Origin: Legionella sp. MW5194
GTDB taxonomy: Bacteria; Pseudomonadota; Gammaproteobacteria; Legionellales; Legionellaceae
Direction: 5' to 3'
NCBI RefSeq assembly: GCF_016864235.1
Contig: NZ_CP045732.1
Span: 1,860,001 to 1,924,000, forward strand
DNA length: 64,000 nucleotides
Shown: one piece after another, positions 18,297 to 27,525 of the stretch
Numbering within the stretch: position 1 is the first letter of the stretch
How the letters are laid out: every line of letters starts with the position of its first letter
The notes under the pieces: generated by a model
Database searches by the model: none
Told to the model about the DNA's origin: nothing
The model's input: only the letters and a program-made list of their open reading frames with translations
Made by a program: the position numbers and the translations under genes

Positions 18297-18746
18297 TTAT
18301 TTGGAAGCAACCACCTGAATTTGAAGCGTCGCAATCACATCGCTGTGAACATGAACTTCAACAGTGAAATCACCCACAGAATGGATAGGACCTTCTGGCA
18401 TGACAATTTCGCGTCGGCTGACTTCAATGGAACGCGCCACCAGGGCATCCCGGATTTCATTCACACCAACAGAACCGTACAGCTTGCCTTCGTCACTGGC
18501 CATGGCAGAGATAACCAGCGTGATGTCGTTCAGCTTGGCTGCACGTTGTTCGGCAACAGCCTGAGCCTGTTGTGCTTTTTTCTCAAGTTCGGCACGACGT
18601 TGTTCAAACAATTTAACATTTTCTGCAGTAGCAAATACAGCCTTGCTTTGTGGGATCAGAAAATTTCTGCCAAAACCATTTGCAACATTCACTTTGTCGC
18701 CAAGTTTGCCTAAATTTCTAACGTTTTCTAATAAAATAACTTGCAT
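18297..18746 (-). CDS. rplI: 50S ribosomal protein L9
   Basis: 149 residues, standard length. The N-terminal rRNA-binding domain starts [32 protein letters not shown] (shown by the family signature [10 protein letters not shown]), then a long linker helix and a C-terminal domain. Last gene of the rpsF-rpsR-DUF2232-rplI operon, followed by a terminator. Confidence 0.98.
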   Translation of the reverse strand: MQVILLENVRNLGKLGDKVNVANGFGRNFLIPQSKAVFATAENVKLFEQRRAELEKKAQQAQAVAEQRAAKLNDITLVISAMASDEGKLYGSVGVNEIRDALVARSIEVSRREIVMPEGPIHSVGDFTVEVHVHSDVIATLQIQVVASK

Positions 18747-18749
18747 CTC

Positions 18750-19676
18750 TTACCCCTTGTTCTGATTTTCGCCCGCTAAAAACAAGCGGCGCGCTCTCAA
18801 ATTAAATAAACTATCGATTGATCCAAACAACACATACACCGGCAGCATAATGTACGGCACCACAACGATGGGCATCAGTAATAGCACCCAGAATGCGAGA
18901 CGACGTTTTTGAGCCAGTAAACTGAGACTTAAACTAATCCCAGCCGCCATCAGATAGACAAAAAATAACGGTAAACAACTTAATAACACGGGGTTATGCT
19001 GATAGACCCCATAAAGGCATACCAATAGCAAAACGACCGCTGCACTGTTGGCACGAAACGCCATGACTTCCCTTTTGAAACCGCCAGGATAAAAGAGCAT
19101 GGACTGGACGGCGCGTGCCACTAACAGCGAAAAAACCGCTGATAACAAGACACTGATGGCCTTAATGCCTAACAGATAATTTGCGAGACTGACCTGGTTT
19201 TCAGGTGGTTGATGTTCAAGCAGGCTGGCAATGACATTTCCCTGATCAAGGGCCCTGAGCATTTCCTGAACCATTTTATACTGGGCAAGAATAAACTCGG
19301 AAGCCAGGCTATGAACCAGAAGGATAACCACTGTCGCCAGACTGATGATAAAAACAGCCACTTTCTGCCAACTGGCGGTAGCACGCAGCAAGCAGGCTCC
19401 CATGTAGCAAGTCAGGTAGGTGAGGGCAATGGTCGACAGCAGATAAGGGCTTGAAGTGGTCATCTCTGCCATGCAGAGGGACACCGTCAGCCCGATAATC
19501 AAGCATTGGCAACCAGAAGCCCAGCCCTTACGCAGGGTGACCAGGGCCATGACAGACAAGGACACCCAGGCGGTAAACGGTATTACCGCCAATACGGCCG
19601 TCAAAAACCAGGCATATTTCTCATTTTGCAATAAGAAATGGCCCTGCTTTTGTAAAAGTCTGCCCGTGTGTTTCAT
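18750..19676 (-). CDS. DUF2232-type inner-membrane protein
   Basis: 308 residues with about eight hydrophobic helices, placed between rpsR and rplI (2 and 3 bp gaps). DUF2232 (YybS-like) membrane proteins occupy this exact slot in many gammaproteobacteria. Their role is unknown, possibly as a small-molecule transporter component. The assignment is from position and topology. Confidence 0.75.
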   Translation of the reverse strand: MKHTGRLLQKQGHFLLQNEKYAWFLTAVLAVIPFTAWVSLSVMALVTLRKGWASGCQCLIIGLTVSLCMAEMTTSSPYLLSTIALTYLTCYMGACLLRATASWQKVAVFIISLATVVILLVHSLASEFILAQYKMVQEMLRALDQGNVIASLLEHQPPENQVSLANYLLGIKAISVLLSAVFSLLVARAVQSMLFYPGGFKREVMAFRANSAAVVLLLVCLYGVYQHNPVLLSCLPLFFVYLMAAGISLSLSLLAQKRRLAFWVLLLMPIVVVPYIMLPVYVLFGSIDSLFNLRARRLFLAGENQNKG

Positions 19677-19678
19677 TT

Positions 19679-19906
19679 TTACCGATGGCTATCGCAATAT
19701 GGCAGTAATCCCAGAAAACGAGCGCGTTTAATGGCAATGGCCAATTGACGCTGAAAACGGGTTTGAGTGCCAGTTATACGGCTTGGAACAATTTTACCGG
19801 TTTCGGTAATGTAGTTCTTTAACATGTTCAGATCTTTGTAGTCGATTTCAAACGAATCTTCACCGCTGAAACGACACATTTTTTTGCGACGTGAATAAGC
19901 TGTCAT
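19679..19906 (-). CDS. rpsR: 30S ribosomal protein S18
   Basis: 75 residues with the S18 pattern [25 protein letters not shown] and [11 protein letters not shown]. Binds 16S rRNA as a dimer with S6. Lies 12 bp after rpsF in the ribosomal operon. Confidence 0.98.
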   Translation of the reverse strand: MTAYSRRKKMCRFSGEDSFEIDYKDLNMLKNYITETGKIVPSRITGTQTRFQRQLAIAIKRARFLGLLPYCDSHR

Positions 19907-19918
19907 AAATAAATCCCC

Positions 19919-20257
19919 TTAAGCTGCTCGGTTGTCTTTTTCTTTTTTCATTAACATGGATTCCGTAGTAATCGCATGTTTCTGACTGATAATTAATTCA
20001 CGCAAAATCGCATCGTTGAATTTGAATGCGTTTTTTAATTCATCAAGGGCAGTTTGATTACACTCGATGTTCATCAGAATGTAATGGGCTTTATGAACGT
20101 CTTTGATGGGGTAAGCCAGCTGTCTGCGGCCCCAGTCTTCTTTGCGATGAATAGCCCCGCCCTGCTTGGTAATAATACCTTCATAGCGCTCGACCATCGC
20201 AGGAACCTGTTCACTTTGATCGGGGTGAACAAGGAATACAATTTCATAATGTCTCAT
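19919..20257 (-). CDS. rpsF: 30S ribosomal protein S6
   Basis: 112 residues starting [17 protein letters not shown], with the S6 signature [16 protein letters not shown]. First gene of the operon, binding S18 in the small-subunit platform. The S6:S18 dimer often represses its own leader mRNA. The roughly 300-base upstream region would hold any such element, but I could not pick it out. Confidence 0.98.
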   Translation of the reverse strand: MRHYEIVFLVHPDQSEQVPAMVERYEGIITKQGGAIHRKEDWGRRQLAYPIKDVHKAHYILMNIECNQTALDELKNAFKFNDAILRELIISQKHAITTESMLMKKEKDNRAA

Positions 20258-20490
20258 GAATTTTCCTTATGGATAAAAGCCTTCTTTAATTTGAGATAAA
20301 GTAAGGCAAGGTTAAAAAAACGGTCGATTGTAACTGATTTGGAACCTTATAGCAATCGAAGGTGTGGTAACCGATCAAGCCTTGTTTGCTCATGCAGTTT
20401 AAAAATAATCTATGGACGTTAGGCCTAACCCTCTATCTCTCCTGTTCAGAGGGCATACAATCAGGCTAGCCTCCCTCTAAACGGAATTTA

Positions 20491-20510
20491 CTTAAGGCTT
20501 AGTTAATATT
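20491..20510 (+). promoter_or_regulatory. PmrA-like tandem box upstream of unknown gene
   Basis: Two half-sites, CTTAAGGCT and GTTAATATT, are separated by 2 bases, 45 bases upstream of the ATG at 20555. The known Legionella PmrA consensus is cTTAATatT-N2-cTTAATatT. The matches are 6/9 and 8/9. PmrA drives several dot/icm and effector genes. A weak -10 (TAGATT) follows at a suitable distance. Confidence 0.45.
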
Positions 20511-20554
20511 CAAATGGTAGATTCTGGCCTTTAAATAAACAATTGAACTTAATT

Positions 20555-22459
20555 ATGCCAACTCCATCGTCTCAATTAGAACAGCTTCGTCAGCAAATTT
20601 ATGCACGACATGACTACCTTCGCAATCATTTTTTTTATCTTAAGGACATTGAAAATAATAAAGTTAGTGAAGAGGACGTTAAGTCCTACCTGGAAGAAAT
20701 CTTTGAAATCCCGGTCGATAAAGAGATCAAACACACGATTAACCAATTAATGCTTGTTGTTAACGAAAGGCTGGCTTTTTACCATAGACTATGGGAAGCC
20801 TCGGCAAATGATAACGAAGATCAGGCCTTTTCTTTAGTCAATCTTTTAATTGAGCAGAATTTACCGTATTGCGCCCAGTTCAAAGCGATTCTTACATCAA
20901 AAAAAATTCCTACTCGCGACAAAGTCCAGGCTGCGTTTAATGACCATGATCTTCTCAAAGAATTTCAAGGCCTCATTAAACCGCATCTTCCATCCTCTTA
21001 TGCCACACTGCAGCGTCTCATCAAAGTATCCACAAGGCAAAACACCTACTCCATGCAAAAATGGGAGCGCAGAGAATTTAAAAGCGTTGTGACAATAAAC
21101 TGGGAACCCGCCATTAAAAGTTTAAAGGCATTTATCCAGCGCGTAAGCGGCGACTTAATGCCTGGTAAAGCGAAAGGCACGCTGCCATCAAAACAGAAAC
21201 TGGACTCCATGATTGACGAACAAGTGTCTGAGATGAACGGAATTGACGGATTAGACGACACGACGAAGGTGGAATTGCCAAAAGCGTTGCGCGATTTATC
21301 AAGCATCGTCGAGCGTGTAAAAGAAAACGCCAGGCCCAATCAGGATCCGTGCACCGTCATCGAAGAGAACGTTAAATTATTCTTCGCTGTTCAACCCTCG
21401 CTTAATTTTTTACAACAGTTAATTGATTCATGGGAAAGCTCGGAAAAAGCGGCTTTGAAATCAAAAGCGGAGGTCGATGCTAGAAAGAAGGCGGAAGTTT
21501 ATTATCCTAAAATCTGGATTCAGATTACTTCATCACTCACTCAACTGAACAAGCAGACCGAAGCGTTAGTTTCTCAAATCGACAAAATTGATTTTGAGAT
21601 GACCACTGAAGAACACCACCTGTTGCATGAACTCACCTATGAATTAGAAACCATTCAAAGCCAGATTGACTCACTAAAGACAGAATGGCCTGAAGCGTGT
21701 CCGCAGAAAATCAGGAAGATTGATGACATCGATGAACTCGAATCAGACTCCTATCGCAAGCAAAAAACAATGGAGAAGCAATTAATCGCGCTTAAACAAA
21801 GGATCGCTGAAACCGAAAAACAGATATGGACAAATTATAATCAACGATTAGAGTCGATGATTAAGAAGAACAAAGAAGAATCTGAAGAAGTCGATAAAAA
21901 ATCCCAGGCTTATTTACAGGAAAAATCTGAACGTAACAAGCAGCGACGAGCTGAGATTGAACGCAAACGGGAGGAAAAGCCACCAAGGAAGACAGTAAAC
22001 CACAAAGAAAACCTGTCATTTTTTAGCCCGGAATTTCAAGTGGATTCCCACATGGAGCAGCGATTAAAAAAATTAAACCCCAAGCGCTTAGCGTTATTAG
22101 AGCGTATTCTAAACAGAGAATCACCGATTAAAGCAAAAAAGGTATATAAATTAATTGAACATTTAGATGGTGAAATAGAAGAAATTGGTAACGGCAGCTC
22201 ACATAAACGAATTCGCCTCGGGAAATATTATTTTGAATTAATTAAACACGATGACGGCACACAAACGCCCTCCGCAACGATTGCCACAGGTGGATTTTTC
22301 AAACAACATGGCAAGCAGCATACTTCCAGTAATTTATGCCCGTTTAATGTGAAACTTATCGCGGAAACATTCGAGCGTGCCAATATCACCCTGGAGTCCC
22401 TCCAAAAACTTAAAAACGCAGCACCAGTCATCGAAATCTGTACATCGGTGACCTTGTAA
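20555..22459 (+). CDS. Large coiled-coil protein, candidate Dot/Icm effector
   Basis: 634 residues from the ATG at 20555. The open frame extends to a TTG at 20543. No enzyme motif or transmembrane segment is visible. The protein is charged and helical, with coiled-coil stretches around residues 290-480, including a very Lys/Glu-rich run (NKEESEEVDKKSQAYLQEK, then KQRRAEIERKREEKPPRK), and a smaller globular C-terminal domain (about 500-634). The combination of no recognisable family, AT-rich codon use, and a PmrA-like box upstream suggests a Legionella effector. That is inference. The gene interrupts the core between rpsF and the fad genes. Confidence 0.75.
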   Translation: MPTPSSQLEQLRQQIYARHDYLRNHFFYLKDIENNKVSEEDVKSYLEEIFEIPVDKEIKHTINQLMLVVNERLAFYHRLWEASANDNEDQAFSLVNLLIEQNLPYCAQFKAILTSKKIPTRDKVQAAFNDHDLLKEFQGLIKPHLPSSYATLQRLIKVSTRQNTYSMQKWERREFKSVVTINWEPAIKSLKAFIQRVSGDLMPGKAKGTLPSKQKLDSMIDEQVSEMNGIDGLDDTTKVELPKALRDLSSIVERVKENARPNQDPCTVIEENVKLFFAVQPSLNFLQQLIDSWESSEKAALKSKAEVDARKKAEVYYPKIWIQITSSLTQLNKQTEALVSQIDKIDFEMTTEEHHLLHELTYELETIQSQIDSLKTEWPEACPQKIRKIDDIDELESDSYRKQKTMEKQLIALKQRIAETEKQIWTNYNQRLESMIKKNKEESEEVDKKSQAYLQEKSERNKQRRAEIERKREEKPPRKTVNHKENLSFFSPEFQVDSHMEQRLKKLNPKRLALLERILNRESPIKAKKVYKLIEHLDGEIEEIGNGSSHKRIRLGKYYFELIKHDDGTQTPSATIATGGFFKQHGKQHTSSNLCPFNVKLIAETFERANITLESLQKLKNAAPVIEICTSVTL

Positions 22460-22674
22460 TAAGCAGTCAGGATCCAGGCCGCTCAATGAGTTGCCTGGCA
22501 TCCATTGAACATTAAAATAAAATGACTTAAAACGATTGTTCATGCAAAATTCATTAACTCTCTGCATTTAAAATTTACTTGCATTCGTCAAGTGATACGG
22601 CTATGTTATCGCTGTCAACGATCTTGATTTAACAGCGTTTTTAGAATTAAATAATGAAGAACCAAGGAATAGGC

Positions 22675-23346
22675 ATGAGTAAAAACATTGCAATAGAGCT
22701 CGCGAAAAACATTTCAACGGGTTGTGTAAAAGCGGCCATTGATTCTAAATCAATGGAACAAACGTTCTTGAAGATGCTGGATCGTGTGGAATCAGCAATC
22801 TTAATTAAAATTGCGCATCATTTCACCAAAACCGATCAGTTAACAATTGCAATCGATCCCACAAGTGATACCGTTGAACGCTTAAGCCTTGGAACGAGCA
22901 AGGACATGACGCTTTATCAAAAGGGCACTTTGTATATTGCAGGAAACCACAGTGACGATATAGAAAAAAACCGAGTTATTACGCAAGGCTTTTTCCTCCA
23001 TGGCATTGTCCTGTTCATTGCTGATGTTGTATTTGATAATGATTTTTCTTCGCTAAAAGGCCTTGAGGAATGTCAATCAGAGGGCGTTGATGAGCCTGCC
23101 CAATTTCTTTCTAATGCAGTGCAACTCCTTTGGACAGGGAACGGTGATCATTGCAATCCTAAAATAATTGCATTTTATCAAAATCAATTTATACCCGCCT
23201 GTGAAGCGCGTTTGAAGCAATTGCAACACCAAAGCGCTCTCAATAAGCCCGTGTCAACCTCCGTTACCCAATTTTCTATTTTTGATTCAGAAGCAAGCAA
23301 GAAAGAGCCTGATTCCCTTAATCCTAAATCAGAGATCACCCCTTAA
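22675..23346 (+). CDS. Unknown protein with polar acidic C-terminus
   Basis: 223 residues from the ATG at 22675, which has AAGGAAT upstream. A second ATG at 22654 lacks a clear site. The N-terminal domain is mixed helix/strand with a hydrophobic stretch (GFFLHGIVLFIADVVF, about 105-120). The last 25 residues are rich in Ser, Glu and Lys (FDSEASKKEPDSLNPKSE), similar in style to Dot/Icm secretion signals. No family recognised. It lies 215 bp after the coiled-coil gene on the same strand and has its own hairpin after the stop. Confidence 0.7.
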   Translation: MSKNIAIELAKNISTGCVKAAIDSKSMEQTFLKMLDRVESAILIKIAHHFTKTDQLTIAIDPTSDTVERLSLGTSKDMTLYQKGTLYIAGNHSDDIEKNRVITQGFFLHGIVLFIADVVFDNDFSSLKGLEECQSEGVDEPAQFLSNAVQLLWTGNGDHCNPKIIAFYQNQFIPACEARLKQLQHQSALNKPVSTSVTQFSIFDSEASKKEPDSLNPKSEITP

Positions 23347-23365
23347 GCTTGACCCAAACATCCTG

Positions 23366-23393
23366 GCATGCCATTTAAGAGGCATGCTCTTTG
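23366..23393 (+). terminator. Probable Rho-independent terminator
   Basis: Stem GCATGCC/GGCATGC with an 8-base loop, followed by TCTTTGTTT, 20 bases after the stop of the unknown gene ending at 23346. Confidence 0.6.
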
Positions 23394-23478
23394 TTTGATT
23401 GGTCATAGAATCTTGAAGAGCCAAATTGCATTTAGCCCATTCATAGGATATAACAACAAAAAAAGCAAAAAATTACCT

Positions 23479-23676
23479 ATGGAAATTATTAACGTCTCGT
23501 TTGAAAAACCCTTTACCGTCATAGTCAAGGGCGAAGCGATTGAAGTGGTTGTCTTTAAAACACTCGAAGATGGCAATATTAAATTTGGCATCAAGGCACC
23601 ACGCTCCGTGAACGTGCATCGTGAAGAAATTTATCAGGCCATTAAACAAAAAGAGCAATTGCTTGAAAGCGAATAG
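23479..23676 (+). CDS. CsrA-like protein with divergent N-terminus
   Basis: 65 residues from the ATG at 23479. The second half, GNIKFGIKAPRSVNVHREEIYQAIKQKE, is a clear CsrA/RsmA match, including the conserved VHREEI core that contacts GGA motifs. The first strand, however, reads MEIINVSFEKPFTVIVKGEA instead of the canonical MLILTRRxGE, so the Leu4/Arg6/Arg7 RNA-contacting positions are not conserved. CsrA binds mRNA leaders and controls the replicative-to-transmissive switch in Legionella, which carries several paralogues. This one may bind different RNA, or act by forming mixed dimers. Its stop is 14 bp into the likely start of the PAP2 gene. Confidence 0.85.
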   Translation: MEIINVSFEKPFTVIVKGEAIEVVVFKTLEDGNIKFGIKAPRSVNVHREEIYQAIKQKEQLLESE

Positions 23677-24562
23677 CCCCCTGACTGATGATGAGAGTTG
23701 CCTTTTCCCCTTGCTTGCACTCGCATTGTTCCTGTCATTTTCATCACTGTTGGTGAATCATTTTTTTCTCCATTTTCATGGTAACAATTATTTCCCCAAT
23801 GGCAGTTTTGGCATGGGGGTAACCTTGTTATTGATGATGCTGGGTTGTCGCTTATTGTTTTCCAATGAACACGTCAGTTACCTCATCGCCCGCAAAACGG
23901 TGTTATTTTTTATTGTCATGGCGACATTGGCAACAATGACCAATGCGGCCCAATACACACCCTTTCCTCCCATCGATCATTACCTGATTGCCTTTGAAGC
24001 CCTGTTTAACATCGATATGGCTGGCATTGTCGCGTGGACAGCCCAATACCCATCCTTTAAACAACTGCTGGTCTACGCTTATGCCAGCATTGATTACCAA
24101 TTGAGCTGCCTGCCGCTGATTATTATTTTTTTCCGTCAGTTTGATGTGGTTAATGAGCATTTTTTTCTGCTGCTATGCAGTTTTATTTTAGGATTCAGCG
24201 TTTATTATTTTTTTCCTACTGTGGCGCCGGCAAGCATGGTGTCAAGCCCTTATTTTTTTTCAGAGCAGCATGCCACCGGCATTAAATTCATGGAAATTCA
24301 AAACCACCGAATCCCGTCCACCCTGTATGGCGGAATGGTTGCGTTTCCATCGTTTCATGCCGTGTGGGCCTGGTTCAGTGTCTACCTGTGCCGGCGTCTG
24401 CGAGTGCTATGCCTTCTGCTCCTGCCGCTCAATCTACTGCTTATTGCATCCTGTGTGCTGCTGGGCTGGCACTACCCCGTTGACATTTTAGGCAGCGTCA
24501 TTTTAGCGGGGCTTTGCCACATCGCTTACTATTTTTGCCAACGCCACCTGCTTAAGCGGTAA
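23663..24562 (+). CDS. PAP2-superfamily membrane enzyme (inositol-phosphotransferase-like)
   Basis: About 299 residues from a TTG at 23663 that has AAGAG 7 bases upstream. The frame also holds an ATG at 23621, which would overlap the CsrA-like gene by 56 bp. Six hydrophobic helices are visible. The PAP2 motifs are GGMVAFPSFHAVWAW (C2-type, catalytic His) and LGWHYPVDILGS (C3-type, His and Asp). The FPSFHA form is typical of the membrane phosphotransferase subgroup related to inositol-phosphorylceramide and phosphatidylinositol-phosphate enzymes, so it may act on lipid phosphates. Its end overlaps the convergent L,D-transpeptidase gene by 11 bp. Confidence 0.83.
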   Translation: MKANSPLTDDESCLFPLLALALFLSFSSLLVNHFFLHFHGNNYFPNGSFGMGVTLLLMMLGCRLLFSNEHVSYLIARKTVLFFIVMATLATMTNAAQYTPFPPIDHYLIAFEALFNIDMAGIVAWTAQYPSFKQLLVYAYASIDYQLSCLPLIIIFFRQFDVVNEHFFLLLCSFILGFSVYYFFPTVAPASMVSSPYFFSEQHATGIKFMEIQNHRIPSTLYGGMVAFPSFHAVWAWFSVYLCRRLRVLCLLLLPLNLLLIASCVLLGWHYPVDILGSVILAGLCHIAYYFCQRHLLKR

Positions 24563-25436
24563 TTTTAACGGGGACGCCGCTAGGCGAGCGCAGTTCGGTA
24601 CCGACAACCTGCTGGTTCAGTGATTTTTTAAGTGCATAGCCGCTCAATTTATCCTGTAAGTAGGCATGAAGATTGACTTTTTTTTCGTCCGTTAAGGCAG
24701 GATGCACCTGCAAATACAATTGCCCATTCATTAAACCCAGCTTTAACGGTTCATTCATCACTGTGACCGGTGTGCCCACAGCAACCATGTCGAATAATTG
24801 TTCTATGTCTTCCGGCATCATGCGAATGCATCCTGCGCTGACACGAGAGCCGACGCCGTCGCGGCGATTGGTTCCGTGAATCAGGTAAGTAGCCCAGCCC
24901 AATCTTAATACATGGCGCCCCAGCGGGTTGCCATCGCCGCCAGGGAATTCATTCGGAATGGGAGTGCCATTTTTTGCTGCCTCTGCCCTGACGTTGGCTG
25001 TTGGATGCCACACGGGATCGCGCTCCTTGACAGTGACCCTGGTTTTTCCCACTGGCGTATGCCAACCCTCGCGTCCGATACCCACCGGCATGGTGACAAC
25101 CACATTGTCTCCGGGCGGATAATAGTACAAGCGGTATTCCGCCAGGTTAATCACAATGCCTTCGCGGGGTCCTGGCGGCAGCAAATACTGCGAAGGAATG
25201 ACCAGACGGGTGCGCAAAGGCAAGGGCCTAAGCGGATCAACCTGAGGATTGGCTCTAACCATTTCGAAATAACCAACATCATACCGAATGCCGACATCGC
25301 TTAAAGTTTCACCGGGCTCCGGGGAGTCGTATTGAATTTCACCCACCAGGTCGCCTGAGGCGGGAATCACAAAGGTCGTTGAAAAAGCAGGACTTAGGAA
25401 TAATAAAAAACCAATATTAAGGAATAATCGCACCAT
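24552..25436 (-). CDS. Periplasmic L,D-transpeptidase (ErfK/YbiS type)
   Basis: 294 residues. A signal peptide (MVRLFLNIGFLLFLSPAFS) is followed by a LysM-like segment (GETLSDVGIRYDVGYFEMVRANP...) and the YkuD domain with IHGTNRRDGVG and SAGCIRMMPEDIEQLF, the latter holding the catalytic Cys. The pattern is that of ErfK/YbiS/YcfS enzymes that cross-link peptidoglycan or attach lipoprotein. It is unlinked to the other L,D-transpeptidase at 13.4 kb. Confidence 0.93.
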   Translation of the reverse strand: MVRLFLNIGFLLFLSPAFSTTFVIPASGDLVGEIQYDSPEPGETLSDVGIRYDVGYFEMVRANPQVDPLRPLPLRTRLVIPSQYLLPPGPREGIVINLAEYRLYYYPPGDNVVVTMPVGIGREGWHTPVGKTRVTVKERDPVWHPTANVRAEAAKNGTPIPNEFPGGDGNPLGRHVLRLGWATYLIHGTNRRDGVGSRVSAGCIRMMPEDIEQLFDMVAVGTPVTVMNEPLKLGLMNGQLYLQVHPALTDEKKVNLHAYLQDKLSGYALKKSLNQQVVGTELRSPSGVPVKITA

Positions 25437-25454
25437 GGTATAACCCCAATAAAG

Positions 25455-25483
25455 AATAATGGCAGATACTCTCTGCCATTATT
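25455..25483 (-). terminator. Rho-independent terminator after fadJ
   Basis: A perfect 12-bp stem AATAATGGCAGA/TCTGCCATTATT with a 5-base loop, followed on the minus strand by CTTTATT. It separates the fadI-fadJ unit from the L,D-transpeptidase gene. Confidence 0.8.
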
Positions 25484-25503
25484 AAACACATGACGCAAAT
25501 GAA

Positions 25504-27525
25504 TTACAAATCGCTGTTCGCCTTGAAACGCGAACCGTATTTGGACTCAAGTTTGGCAAACAATTCATTGAGTTTGTCATGACCAAATTGTTTCGCGTAA
25601 TTCATGGGACCACCACGGAAAGGCGCAAAGCCGGTGGCAAAAATCATTCCGCCATCCAGCAGGTCGCTGTCGGCCACTACCCCCTCCCGCAGACAGGATG
25701 CGGATTCGTTGACCATGCGCAGAATCAGACGATTCGCAATGTCTTTGCCCGACTTGTCGGACTTCACCTTGGGCTTAATCGGCTTACCGTTTTTGTAGCG
25801 GTAGAAACCTTCACCGGTCTTACGCCCGAGTTTGCCCTCTTTTACCATGTCACGAAGGCGTTGCGGTACCGTCCCACCAAAATGGCCAGTCAGGTTTTCA
25901 GCCACGGCGAGACACACGTCCATTCCTACGGTGTCTGCCAATTCAACCGGTCCCATAAACATGCCAAACTCTTCGGCCGCATTATCAATCACCGCGCCGC
26001 TGTACCCTTCTTCAATCAATTGCACACATTCCATAAGATAGGGCATTAATACGCGGTTAATCAGGAAACCGGGGCTGGATTTGACCGGTAAAGGCAGGCG
26101 ACCAATTTGCCCCACAAAGGCACAGGCGTCCTGCACCACTGTTTTGGAGCTTTTGGTACTGCTGACCACTTCCACCAGCTCCATTTTAGCCACGGGATTG
26201 AAGAAGTGAATGCCAATCAAACGCTCGGGGTGCTTCATCACCTGGCTGATTTCATCGAGAGGAATACTGGAAGTATTGGTCGCAATGATGGCCGTCTTCT
26301 TTGCCTGTACTTCCACCCGTTTGAAAATGGACTGCTTCACCTCCAGGTTCTCAAACACCGCTTCAATAATCACATCAGCCCCGGCAATGCCATGGCCATC
26401 CGGATCAGGAATCAAACGATCCAGAGCCGCCTGAATCAGGCGTGGTTGCTTGAGTTTTTTCTTATACAGGGTGTGCGCCCGACCAATGGCAGGAGCAATC
26501 TGTTGATAGGATTTATCCTGCAATGTCACTTTTAAACCACGCAGGGCACACCACGCAGCAATGTCGCCGCCCATAACGCCCGCGCCAATGACATGGACTT
26601 GCTGGGCTTTAAAATCGGAATCTTTGGCAAACGACTTCATGCGCTCGCGTAATGAAAACACACGGATAAGGTTTTTTGCCGTGTCACTTTTGCTTACCAG
26701 TTGTTCTACTGAATCCACTTCTTTTAAGTAAGCGCGCTCACCGTGACCGCCCTCTTTTTCCCATAAATCAATGATCGCATAGGGTGCGGGGTAATGCTGC
26801 TTTTTTACTTTTTTGGCTAATTGATAACGCATTAAAGGAGACAACAGCATGCGCACCCATGCCCAATTGGACAAGGTCTGGAAAAATCGAGGCTTGTGTT
26901 TGGCTGGTTTGTTTTTAATGTAGTAAATTGCGGCACGCTTTAATTGCCGCACTGGAACCACTTCATCCACCATGCCCAGTTTTTTTGCCTTCTGTGCCGC
27001 CAGCGGCGCACCGGTCAAAATTACTTTGGAAATGGCATCAAAACCTCCGATGAGGCGTGGCAACCGCACAGTCCCCCCCCAACCGGGATGGATACCCAAC
27101 ATCACTTCCGGCAACCCCAGGCGTGTGTCCTTGTCATCCGTCACAATACGGTAATCACAGGCCAAGGCCAGTTCCATGCCGCCACCCATGCAGAAGCCAT
27201 CAATCATGGCCACAGTAGGAATCGCCAAGGCTTCAAGACGGGCAAAAACAGATTGCCCTTTTCTTAAAAAGTCCACGGCTTCTTCAGCGGTATTGAATTT
27301 GGAAAACGCATTGACATCGGCGCCCGCAATAAATCCTTTGGGTTTGCTGGAATAAATCACGACACCCGCCGCATTGCTGTCTTTGGCAATTTCCTGCAGC
27401 AAGCTGTTTAATTCATTTAATACTTCATCGTTTATGGTATTAGCCGAGGTATCGCTGCGGTTGATAGCCAGCCAGATAATGTTGTCGGCATCTTTCGCCA
27501 TGTCCCAATGTTTGTAGTTATTCAT
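25504..27525 (-). CDS. fadJ: Multifunctional fatty-acid oxidation alpha subunit
   Basis: 673 residues. The N-terminal enoyl-CoA hydratase domain (about 1-200) has GFIAGADVNAF (oxyanion hole) and DGFCMGGGMELALACDYRI. The 3-hydroxyacyl-CoA dehydrogenase domain (about 310-600) has the NAD-binding VIGAGVMGGDIAAWCALRG and HFFNPVAKMELVEVV. A C-terminal helical domain ends RGGPMNYAKQFG. It hydrates and oxidises acyl-CoA in beta-oxidation and pairs with the thiolase just upstream, whose stop shares one base with this ATG. FadJ rather than FadB is chosen from gene order and the FadI-like partner. The distinction is not firm. Confidence 0.92.
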   Translation of the reverse strand: MNNYKHWDMAKDADNIIWLAINRSDTSANTINDEVLNELNSLLQEIAKDSNAAGVVIYSSKPKGFIAGADVNAFSKFNTAEEAVDFLRKGQSVFARLEALAIPTVAMIDGFCMGGGMELALACDYRIVTDDKDTRLGLPEVMLGIHPGWGGTVRLPRLIGGFDAISKVILTGAPLAAQKAKKLGMVDEVVPVRQLKRAAIYYIKNKPAKHKPRFFQTLSNWAWVRMLLSPLMRYQLAKKVKKQHYPAPYAIIDLWEKEGGHGERAYLKEVDSVEQLVSKSDTAKNLIRVFSLRERMKSFAKDSDFKAQQVHVIGAGVMGGDIAAWCALRGLKVTLQDKSYQQIAPAIGRAHTLYKKKLKQPRLIQAALDRLIPDPDGHGIAGADVIIEAVFENLEVKQSIFKRVEVQAKKTAIIATNTSSIPLDEISQVMKHPERLIGIHFFNPVAKMELVEVVSSTKSSKTVVQDACAFVGQIGRLPLPVKSSPGFLINRVLMPYLMECVQLIEEGYSGAVIDNAAEEFGMFMGPVELADTVGMDVCLAVAENLTGHFGGTVPQRLRDMVKEGKLGRKTGEGFYRYKNGKPIKPKVKSDKSGKDIANRLILRMVNESASCLREGVVADSDLLDGGMIFATGFAPFRGGPMNYAKQFGHDKLNELFAKLESKYGSRFKANSDL

